A stretch of 64,000 nucleotides of DNA from Amborella trichopoda (Eukaryota; Streptophyta; Magnoliopsida; Amborellales; Amborellaceae), in assembly GCF_000471905.2 (NCBI RefSeq), contig NW_006500065.1, forward strand, positions 714,792 to 778,791. The letters run 5' to 3'. A model generated the notes under the pieces. That model made no database searches, was not told where the DNA came from, and saw only the letters and a list, made by a program, of their open reading frames with translations. The position numbers and the translations under genes were made by a program. Shown here piece by piece: positions 37,801 through 49,800 of this stretch (its first letter is position 1; each line of letters begins with the position of its first letter).

Positions 37801-40800
37801 TCACATGGCTGGATTTCGTCAACTTTTTATTTGTGTGTGTTTATTTTGTGCAGCTAAGGCAAGCACAGCTTGACATAGATATGCTTGACGACCATAAGAA
37901 CCAATTGGAGGTGTGTCTCATTTGAATCAATCATTAGTATTTCATGGTTTCCAGTTAAAGTTATGTGACGTTGCTGATGAAGTGGTTGATAATCAGATTG
38001 TGGAGGCTCATTAAGTGATGAACTTGTTTGAAATTGTCAGTTTATCTTCTTTTTAGTGATTGTCATTTTAAGTCCATTATGTAAGGCATGATAGGACTAT
38101 ATGTTGTCTTTCTTTTCAACACTCATCTTATGAAATCGCAAAGGTAAGCAAGCAGCATGGTGCCTTTGGATTTTATTAAAGCGTTCTATTATTAAAACAT
38201 TATGAACTTCACTGTATATTCTGTGTATCATTTTGGCAGTATTATATGTGCTCTTAACTGTCACTACTCGATGATGAATGGTGGAGATTTGCTCTTATTC
38301 TACTTGAGTGGACAATGACGTTCTTGATTGTGGTCAACAGTAGTATAAGATATCCACAATTTTATGTCTTATAGTTACTACTTTTTAGTTGAATCTTCCC
38401 TTGAAATTGTCAATGCGCTAAAATTTTCTTCTTCCTCGGCCACACAAAAGTTCTTAGTAAAATGAAGAGTTAATAACTTTGTGTAGGTAGTATTTAACAT
38501 TGGCCATGTTGCTCAAATGTTCTTCTATCAAGTCGACAAAAACTTTTTGGTGGGAAATTTTCTCCTTCCATGTTGAAAACAATCATGTGGTTATTGGTTG
38601 CGGCTATCATAATACTGCTGTGCAGTATTTGGTTTCATGCTCGAGTATAACTCTAAGGTTTTTCACAGAATATGTTGAATTGTGCAGTGCCTACTGTTTG
38701 AGATAGCATTTATGTGTTCTTTGTAGTTGTATAAGGTTGACTGATTTTGGGTTTAATTGCCTAAATAAGCTGGATCATCATCTCATTTTTATTGAATTTC
38801 CAAGAAATGAGATAAAATAGCATAGGATTACAGAAGATTTGCTTATTCTAAACATCTGTTTGGGTAGAGAATCGATTGACATTTAGTGTATATTAGAATA
38901 TTAAATACTGGTACCAGGGCACCTTTGAGTGAGGTCCAGATATCTATGTTTTTAAGGAAAATGATGATTTATATATATTCGTGACACTTTGTGAAGATGA
39001 GATATTGTTGATTGTCATTGATTGCATATGTCTATGTTCATCTGGTTTTCCATGGAATTCTAGATCATTCTCGAGTCTAACTTCATGAGTTACTTGTTAT
39101 GGTACTTCTGTCAGTGACTTCGAGTTACCTCTTATTTTTTCTATTGGTAACTTCATGAGTTCTGTTGTGTTCAAAGATGTGCCTTGAGGAGAAGGTAGAA
39201 GAAGCTGACAGTCTTTCTGCGCGAATGCACGAACTTGAATCACAATTGAACAAAGAGCAAGAAGATTGCGAGAGGTAGTTACTTTGCTATTGTGAAATAC
39301 TAGGTGTTTCTAGTTCTTTGTAGAAAGGTGAGAGTTTACTTTTTTAATTGCATGACTAATTTTCTACAGGATGTCATCGAAAGTGAAGAAGTTTGTAAAA
39401 GCTTACATGCATTATATTCGAGCACAAGAGGAGCTCAAGAGGCAAGACTGAGATTCCAATTTTTGTCCCTTTCTGTGTGTATGTTTGTGCATGCATGCTT
39501 GTGTGTGTTTGCATTAGCCCGTGTGTTTACTCGGTTCATAGTTGTTGATTATTGGCTTTTCTGGCTCCCTTATAACAAAATTTCAGTAGAGTCTACCGTT
39601 AATTGGAGTCAATTTTCTATAAGTATACAAAAAATACGCCTAATTCTAGTTAAATCTTAAGGGTTTAGGTTTGGCTTCAGAATTTACAAGTACTCCTAAT
39701 TCTAGTTAAACCTAGAGGGTTAAAGGTCTGGGTTTAGACTGACAGGGTTATAAAATAAATGTTACCATATTACAAGGGACCTGAGGGCATAAGGTGCTCT
39801 TGTTATCTTCGAACTGTTAAATACTCTTGACTCAGTGAAACTCTGAGATGCAATCAATCCTGGCGAATACACTTTCAAGATACAACCATGATCGGTATTT
39901 CACTTCTTGAGTTACTGGGCTGCACTCTCAATAACTTGTCTAAAACACAACTTTGAATATTGATTATGCCTTCACGTTAGTTGGGGTTTGTGGCCTTTAA
40001 ATCCCATGAGAGCATGTAAATAAAAATTATTGGGGATTCTACACTTCAGTGGGAGTGTGGTGTTCGTTGACTGACCTAGGGTTAAGTGGTATATGGTCCT
40101 GGTCATGTCCAAACCCCTAACCTTAGGCATAGGGCACTACTATTGGGGGTTTTAGGAGGGTCATCACTTGTTGAGGTTAGAGAGATACCCAAAGATGGTT
40201 TGTAGGCTAGGAGAGCTTTGTGGTCTTCTGTCTGTGGATGTAGGCCCCGTGAGAGTGAGGGCTAAATCTGCAGTAAACTTCCGTACATCTTGTACACATC
40301 AATGATGTAGGCCTGTGAGAGCGAGGGCTAAATCCTCAATAAACCTTTGTACGTCTTGTACACATCAGTGTTCCAAAAAACGTGATGCCTAGGTGCCCCC
40401 CGAGGGGGGGGGGGGGGGGAGGGGGGAGGGGCATGCTGGGCGGCCAAAAAATAAGAAAATAATTGGATAAGTCATAAGTGAATGAGGAGAATTTAAATAG
40501 TCCATAAGCTATATTTCCATACAATGCTAGAACCATACAAGCATACAAACAAGAATTAGATTAGATTATAGAAACTAGAAAAAAAGAAAATATATAGCTT
40601 ATGACTCAATAGTTAACACCAAGAGTCGAGCATCTTCATTCTTCAATTATCATCAAAAGGAGTAGGGTAAGCCTTATCATATGCATCAGATTTGGGGCCA
40701 TCATCATTAGAGTCATCCCCCTCTTCAACATAACGTTCGTCTTCATCTGTTTCGTTTGAATCTGCCTCTTCCTCCTCTTCTTCTATCCCCTTCTTACTTT

Positions 40801-43800
40801 GTGCAGATGAAACCCTTGGAGTCTTGGTTGCTCTACCTGGTGCGTCTTCAACCTTTTCTTTCTTTTTGTGCTTCCCTGAACTAAAAAATTTTATAATCTC
40901 CCCGTTAGCCTCAGGAACATTTTGACACGGGGCAACGCCCCCTTTAATATCAGCAAGGTGTTTTTTGAACCGGTAAATACCCCCATTAGTATCCTTTCCA
41001 CAATAATTATACGTAATACGATTTTTGTCATTTGGATTCGGGTAATGACCATACTTCCAACTTGGTTCACCACTTCTAGAAGAACCTAGATAAGTTATTT
41101 CGATAGAACAAGGCTCATTTTTCTCCCTTTTCTGGTTCAACTAAATTCAAATACAAATATTGTCTAATATCATCCTTAATAGCTTCAGTAACTTTTTACA
41201 AGAAGCAATTCCCTATAATACCAGCAAGGTGTTTCTTGAATCGATTAATACCCCCATTCGTATTTTTTTCACAAAAAATACACCTTATACAATTTTTATC
41301 GTTTGGTTTCAGGTTATAACCATATTTCCAACCCGGATCACCTCTTCTAGCAAAACCAAAAATAGACCTATCCAAATTACAAGGATTTTGTTCTTGTTTG
41401 TGTTTCACTAAACTCATGTATTATTTAATCTCCTCTTTGATTGTTTCTGGAACATTTTTACAAGGGGAAACATTCCTCCTAATATCGGCAAGATGTTTTT
41501 TAAACCGGTTTATGCCCCCTTTTTGTATCCTTTTCACAATAATTGCATTTTATGCAATTTTATCCAAAGGATTTGTGTTATAGTCGTATTTCCAACCTGG
41601 ATCACCACTTCGACTAGATCTTGATGAAGACATCTCAAAATAATACAAGGCTCACAAGCAATCAAAAAAATAAAGTTTTGTGCTTACTTTGATTGCTCGA
41701 TCTCCAAGCTTTCACCTCTTAGATGTTTTCTAGTGCTAAAATTTTCAAAAATACCCTCTAATAGGTCTAAAAAAACTCCAAAAGTAATCTAATCTCAATG
41801 GGTGATGTTTCGATCCATTTCTTGTAAATTTGAGAAACCTTTTGATCCTATAAAAATTCCAAAATCTAATTTTTTGAGGTTTTCCTCTTTTTAAAATGGG
41901 CTCTAATGGGGTTTATGTTTCAAATGAAAACCTAAAACCTACCTTTAAAACTTCTTTTTATCCAAAAATTTCCCTCAACAAGGGACATTTTCGCCCCTAG
42001 GCGGGGCGCAAGCCTTGCGAAGCCGCCTAGGGCTGGGCTCTGGGCGCCCGTTGCCCTACCATCGAGGAGGCCGCCCAGGGACAGACTGCCTAAGCCTTGG
42101 TGAGGCGCCCAGTCCCTCTAGACCGTTTAGGCCCTGGGCGGCTCGCCTTTTGAAATAATGGTACAAATGACAATTGTATACTGGGTAGCAATCCTATAAG
42201 GGATATGTGTACATGTATATAAAGAGTCCCCCTTGCACTATAGTAATATGTGCGCATAATTTGCTCTTAAGGGAACAAACTTGTAATCTATATTTCGGGA
42301 CTGTGGTTATGCTATTTATTGGCCAGCTTTGATGAGCCAATCATGAGCTCCTGTGTGAGACTCTAGGTCATTGGTCTTATTGGGATGGTTTGAGAAAATA
42401 GTAGAAGTTCACAGTTACTTAGTTGTGTGAAGTGCCTTAACAATCACTTTTCCTGACCCATTGATACGAATCCATTTCTAGAAATTTTGGTTTCAATGAG
42501 GAAATGTTTACGCGATTTTAGAATTTTTCTGAATTTTTAGAATAATTTTCACTAGTGAAATAACCTTTTTTTTTTTTTGAGAAATGTTGACGTTTGTATT
42601 GCTATAAGAATGAGAGTACCATATGTTGGGTTAGCCCAAGAGTCCCTTACTAGATAGGACTCTTGGTAAAAAAGGAATAGGTCAACAGACCCTATACAAA
42701 ATGGGGTTATAAGTTTGCCCCCTTACAAAGTATGCAGTGAGTTTACAGAAAAGAGTTTACAGAAAAGAGAGTAAGAAAGTTGCCCATTCCAGGAGAGGAG
42801 TACTCCAAGTCTTTTCCGTTGTGGCCAACACAATGCAAAACATGGTGTCCTAGTCTTCATCATGGGCCTTGGCTCCATCCTTGGCCAGCAGATCCGCGAG
42901 CCTGTTTGAGGTCCTCAAGGAATGCATCCATGAAACGGGCATATCCCTGCAAGGGCGTGCAATCTCATCATAAAGAGGTGCAAGATACCAGGAGGGAATA
43001 GCTTTCCAAGGTGCCCAAAAAATGATGTTTCGGGCATCACCCTCCACTAATAGGTTTAGTCCCCAAGTTTGATCAAAGTTTTACTGGCCTCTGAGGAGGG
43101 CCAAAGATTCGGCATACTGTGAATCTTGGATGCCAAGGTATTCGGAGTAGGTGAAGAGGATGTTGTGTTGGTGGTCTCTAAAAACTTCACCTGCACCTGT
43201 GTGGCCAGGGTTTCCAAGGGAGCATCCGTCACACTAGTGAAATAACCTTTACAAGGTATTTTAGAAATTTTTGGAATTGTGGAGGGGCTACAAGGAACAT
43301 GTGAGGCCCATTGGGGCCTTTAAATGGTCATGGGATCTTATTGGGAAGAATCATTATATTCAATGTGGTACTTGAGGACCATACTAGATTACCTTCTTCC
43401 AGTTTATTTTTGTCGGCTGGTTTTTCTTTTCGCTTGACAATTTTTTGTTTTGCCACCTTGTGTTGTAAGTGACATTTCACACTTTAAACTCACCGCATTT
43501 ATTTTGATGATAATTTGAAACAATTATAATGATTTTTTGCCATTATGTGAGGATGTTTTACCTTTAGTGATGATGTGTTACCATCATCGACATGCTATAA
43601 AGAATTTTTTGTTTTTTGTGTCTCTCCTTATTTATTAAGCGCAGCCTAAATCTATTCAATCTCTACTGAAGTCTATTCTCTCTCTGCCTTATGTTTAATT
43701 ACTTAAAGGAATTCTGCCATAAAATGATCTATTATGTTGATGATTCACACAATATCCACCCGTCGGCATGATTTTTTAAGAGTTTGCACATAAAAGGTAA

Positions 43801-46800
43801 AAGGTTTTCAAGTTCAGGAGAGGGTGGTAACAGAAAAAGGTTTTGCTTGTTACTTTGTTTTATTTTCGAAGAAGGGGTTATATAAATTTACTGATATAAA
43901 TGCATATTAGTATGAAAAGCTATATTTTAGAATAACTCGGGTTATATAAATTTACTGATTTAAATGCATATTAGTATGAAAACCTATATTTTAGACGAGT
44001 TATTTAGAGTGCAACCCGGTAACTCAAATCTGAAATATTGATCCTAGCTGTATCCTAGAAGTGTACTCGCTGGGATTTGATTGCATATCAAGATTTGTTG
44101 AGTCAGGGGCGTTTAACACTTCGAAGATAGCAAGATCATCTTGTGCCCCCAAGATCTCGACCCCAACATTTTAGGGATCTTGCTCCCAAACTTGAAAGGC
44201 ATACCCTTCACAATAGGAATCTCTTCATTTGGAGTCAATGAGCTGTGCAACTATACTGAAAGTACTGTTGCTGTTTTATCAAACTATAAATATAGAAGAT
44301 CATCAGTTCAATCTTGAGATGGGGATTGAGATCCCGAAATTTAAAAATCAAAGTCCCTTGAAGTTCCATTTCCCGGAGCGTGGGGTTGAGATTCTGGAGC
44401 GGGATTGCCTCCCTAGGTTTGGAGATCCCTGCAACTATGGTTTAGTTTTGTTGTTAGCACTCGTAATTCTTGACCGTTGATAAGGGTTCTTGTTATTTAT
44501 TTTTCATGTGCAACATATAGCAACTTGAGTAGAGTTTTTGTCAAAAAATGATTAGCCAAACTCTGTCATTTTTTATTTACAAGATGGCCCAAATTACAGG
44601 ACACAAGCCCGCCTCCAGAGGTTAAGCGACCAATTTTCTATGGATCCTTTGAGACCTACTGCCACTGAAGAGGATTCTAGTGTTAATATCATTAGTGATG
44701 TAGAAGCAAATAACGATAATTTGACGATCACAAGGAGTCAGGCCTTGAACCATTTATCGCCAATCAAGAACAGAATGCATGTCAGTCAAGGTACCAGTGA
44801 AGATGCAAAATCTGGTTAGTATATATTGCAAGATTTATTTAGGCACTGTTGTTTATTATCAAGAATGTCTTTGAAATCAGATATCAAGACGCGATAGTCT
44901 TAAGAACCTAGAGGTTGATATGCCATGCTTGATACAATGCATTGCAACACCAGATAGTTAAGCAGTTTAGCCATCTATAGATCTTCATTTCCATTGTGCA
45001 TTTTACCTTATTATTATATTTTTATGTCAAAAGGTTCCCTAGTTTGTGTGTAGAAATGAAAGAGAAGTAATGGTTGCAAAAGAAATTAGGAGGAGAAACA
45101 AAGCCTCAAAAGAACAGTATGGCATATAGGAGGGGGAAAAAGTAAAATAAGTAGCCAAAGTAGGCAGCCCTACACTTTCTTTAGCCAAATTATAGGTATC
45201 CTCAGTGGCCTATCTCAGATTATCCAAAAGGCACCTCCAAACCACCAATTAGTTGAAACAGTTTGATCAGATTAGATGAATAAACCTTTCCGTGCTCATG
45301 TGATTGCATTGGGACAATCCCCTTCCTCGAAAAGAGGAAACTGTAGGTGTATCATGCCAATCCTATGGCCTATATTATGATTTTGCGGCTTTTGCTTCAG
45401 ACATGGAGGCATCACATACTCACCAAGACCAATGCCCAAATGTAAGCTTGAAACTCCAGAATATGCCCTAAGCTGTCAAGAAGAGCATATATCTACGCGA
45501 TGGAAAGTCAACAGTATTAAAGCTTTTGAATTCTGAGCAAATCAGTGCCCATGAGGTCATCAACCTTTAAGTATCCTTAACATCTCTAGTGTGAATTTTC
45601 CCCCTCTTAAAATCTGGTTATTATTTGTGGCAAATGCTCCATATGGTGATCAATGCAAATAGCTACCAAACAAATCTAAGGAACAGGGTCAAACTCCATT
45701 GAAACGACCAACCTAGACAACGAGCTGGGCATCACCCACTCGATTTCGTATGTCTGCATCATATGCAAGCAACAAGTTAACAGCGGTTTGGCTTGTTATA
45801 TATGAACCTTGGTAATGCCTTATTTCATTTGTCTACTCTACCCCTCCCTCAATGTTATGTGGCAGTTGCTGATTCAGTCTCTGTTTTTTTTTTTTGTTTG
45901 TAGGGTGGGGGTTGGGGGGATGAATTGAATTGCTGTTTGAGATTGTTGTAACTAAAGGACATTATTAAGTTACTATTTGAAAGAATTTTTTGTATGCATT
46001 TAGGAAATTTGCGGAAGCGAGTACGTTCAGCAGGAACAGCCAGAGCAGAGAAATTAATTAAATTGGACAGATCTGCCCCTAAACAAGAAAAGAACCGGGA
46101 AGCTGAAGCTGCAAATTCTACTCATGCAAACCACGATGCCGATAGAAGATTAGCTAAAGAAAATAAATCCAACAGAAAAAAGAACACCTGGAATGCTTCT
46201 CCTGTCAATAGTATCCCTGCAGACAAGGTAGTTCTTGTTGTTGAACTGTGCTTTCCTTACCTGACGTATCAAGATGTTTTTAATTGTGTTATACTTCAGA
46301 ACTTATGCTTTCGATAAAGACAATGAAAAGAAAATAAAAATGAAAGCTGGGTCTCAAATTTTTAGTCAGATAGGCTTTGTTGTTGATTTGCTGAGATGGA
46401 GAAAATTTTGTGGCCTCGCATTGTTTCCATATGTCAATTTATAATGTGTTTTGGCTAAAATTTTGACATTAATCTTAATTTTGATTTTGACTTTTGTCTT
46501 ACAACTTTATTGAAACCATTGAAAATGTCGACGGAGGATTCTCATGAGGGAATTTTGGGATTCTGGGAATTTTGGGATTCTGGGAATTTTGGGATTCTGT
46601 TCTCTGTTTCTCTTTACTATGTCATGTATCTTTGGTTGTTTTAGTTATGCTATTTTGTATTGCTTTTCTTGTGTTTTGTCTTGAACGTTGTGAAACTTGT
46701 GTGAAGTACTTCAGCATTAAGTTTTCTGATACTATATGCTGTTCGAATCATTTTCTCATGTAGCATTTAGTCATATATCCCTAGTCATTGGTTTTTGTTT

Positions 46801-49800
46801 TATGAGATCCAAGACCTACTGCTCTACTACTTCAATGGTAGGTGAATTCTAACTCTCTCTTCCATATACTCTCTTTATATTTTTCACTTCAATCTATGTT
46901 TTCACTTTGATTGGAATTTGTTATTATTGATTTTACTCTACATCATGTGGGTCATGTGTTTCTTCAGGAAGGATGCACAAAATTTAGATAATTTGGCTGC
47001 ATGAATTCTTTGTTGTGGGGAGGTACTCCCCATCCTTCGCAGTTAGGTTTTATGCCAGCCCAAAGTTGGCGATTTTCCCTCGGTATTCAAAGACTTTTTA
47101 AAACTTTCAAAGCTATCTATGATTTGTATATCTGCCTGCATGTGATGGTTTTATCTTTTCTGCGACATGTGACATATGTAAATTGGTTCTACTCTCTCAG
47201 CTTAGCTGGTTGAGATTCACCTCTTGAATGAGCTATATTTGCTCATTTGGGTTTCACTCTTTTTGTGGCAATAGGAGTTGTAATTTTTCTTGGCTGTTCA
47301 AAATCTCATAAGCATGTTTGTGCGCATGTCTTCGTGCTGGTCTATATGTATGCATTAGCCAAAATGACGACAACAATCTTTTGGAGGAGTATCCTTGCAC
47401 AAGAAATATGCACTTGCAAAAACACCATCTACATCCATATGCTTGAAACTTCTGCGCAAACTAGTGTTTAAGATATATTTGTCACAGCTTGAGAATGTGG
47501 GTGGGTGGGTGGGTCTGTGTGATGTAGAGAAATTTGAGGAAGCAGTAAAATCAGCAAGGAACAAAGCCAAAAATAAGCATAATTTCAAAGAAACTTAGGT
47601 TTTCTTTTCCATACCCCAAGCCAGGGTTCCAAAAGCCTAAGCGTTCAATTTCTAAAAATCATGTAGAATGACCCTCTCAAGGCCCCACACACATATGATA
47701 TGTTATAATTCAATGTTTAAAGGCATTACATGTCCATACAATAATTAAAATTATCCAAAAAGTCCTAACTTAAATGCAAAATTTGTAATGACAGTTTTAC
47801 CCTTGTGACAATACCCCGTGAATAATACTTGTGAATAATACTTTTGAATAATACTCATAAATAAATAAAAAATATAAAAACCTTAGAATTCCTAAAAAAC
47901 TCAAAGACCCTAGGAATAAACCCTAAAACTATAAGATACCTTTGGAATTGAATAAAAACTAAAACTTTGAATAATTTTGTCCTCCATCATTCTCCCTTGG
48001 TTTGAGAAAACATGTCCTTGAGTTTTGAAGTGTGTTAAGATGAATTCAGCATCAAAGCTACCGTTTTCAACCTTCTTTTCTTTGTCGGCTCAAATGTTAT
48101 TCGTGGTAAAAAGAATTCCTCAAGAAACGAATCCTGAGATGTATATTGAGGAATCGATGCAAATTCATCAAATATGACTATCCATGAATGCCCATTGAAA
48201 ATCGTGCGGTAAATTTCAAACCCAAATTTCTGGTCTTTAGAGGTTTTCTCGACATCTATTTCATTAGTTTCTGAAATTAGGGCCACAATTTCCGGCTTAT
48301 GAGTTGACCGTGTTTTATCTGTGCTACTCTGAGTACCATACCTGAAACTTATTGAATCTATGTCATTGATATCAATGAAATCTTCAAAGGCCATGATTGG
48401 TCATTCTTGCTGCTGCCTTCTCTTCATATTCTTCACCCTCTTCCAAAACCTCTTCATCATCATCTTGATCCTTATCATAGATCGGATCCCGTAAATGAAC
48501 TTATTGTTCATCGGAGTACGTGTCAAAGATTGGTGGTGAATCCCAATCTACAATTTGTTGATTTTCGATGCAATCTGTCTAAATCAAGAATCTCATAATT
48601 CACATCGAAAACCTGGAGTGATGTTCCCTACATTTAGGTCTTTTGTCACTATCCTCATCACTCGACTCCCTATGCAGAGCGCGAAAGTGAAAAAGCTTGT
48701 AATCGAGATCCTCTTGGGCCAAAAGATCACCCGCTGTCCAATAATGAGGCTCGCGAATTGCTGTGTCGGCTGCTGAACTTACCTTTTGAGTTTCTCAATT
48801 TTGTCATTTATGGGATCACGGAGTGGATCTACAAAACCTCCCCTTGCATGGGCCCTTCTTGACGCTATGGGATCACTGAAATCACAAACCTTAGGCAGAT
48901 GATCAACAAAAACCTACTGAAATCAGCAAGATCTAGGCTTTGTTGTTGATCTAGGGCACAAAAACGATGCTACAGTAATATGCTATAGTACTATACTATA
49001 GTACTATTCGTATAGATCACGGGCTCAGATACCAATTTGATGCAATGTCGATGCGATGAAAATTTAAGGAAACAGTAAAATCAGCAAGAAACAAGCCCAA
49101 CACAAGCACATTTCAAAGAAACCTAGGGTTTCAAAAGGCTAAGCTTGTCTATCTTTCAATTTCTAAAAATCATGTGTATTGATTAGAGAGAAATGCGAGA
49201 ACTTTTAGAGGTATTGCTAAATCTCTCCCTTCTATCTCAGATTCTTTGATCTCTCTTATTTCCTTCTTGGTCTTTCCTACCCCCCTATTCTCCTGTTTTC
49301 CAGCGTCGTCTCTTTGTGGCAGCTGGTTGAGGTTTCTCAATCTGCAATCTTCTAATCCTAGTTTTTCAACCTCTTGGAGTAAGCCCCCACAGGGTACCTT
49401 CCAGCTAAATATGGACGGTTCATCCTATGGGAAGGCTGGCCCTTCAGGCTATGGGGGCACCCTTGCAAATTTAGAGGGCATCTTTTGCCACTTCTCGGGC
49501 CCCCTGGGAGTCATTGATTCCACTATTGTTGAAACTAGGCATTATTGGAAGGACTAAAAAATTGTGCACTAAATGCTGAACACTTTTCAGCTGTTCAAGT
49601 AGAGTGTGATTCTTTAAACGTGATCTAATTGGCTTCCAAGGTTGCACCACTCCCATGGAGACTTACCTCTTACTTTGACCACATCCATTCTCTATGCAGT
49701 AACCTCCCTCAAGTCACCTTCAAGCACATCCCAAGGACCCCAAACTCAATTGCAGATAGCCTTGCCAAGGAAGGTGCACATATTTCCTTCCCTGCCATCC

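Noticed and set aside
39304-39660. 118-codon plus-strand frame overlapping exon 7
   Set aside because: It is in the wrong frame for the conserved VKKFVKAY coiled-coil sequence and runs through intronic DNA.
46228-46317. Extension of exon 9 through an open frame to 46317
   Set aside because: A donor at 46227/46228 joins in phase with exon 10; the extension becomes hydrophobic and unlike the family.
49019-49036. Possible tRNA gene fragment (tRNA-Met complementarity)
   Set aside because: Short match placed exactly next to an LTR; it is a primer-binding site and there is no cloverleaf around it.
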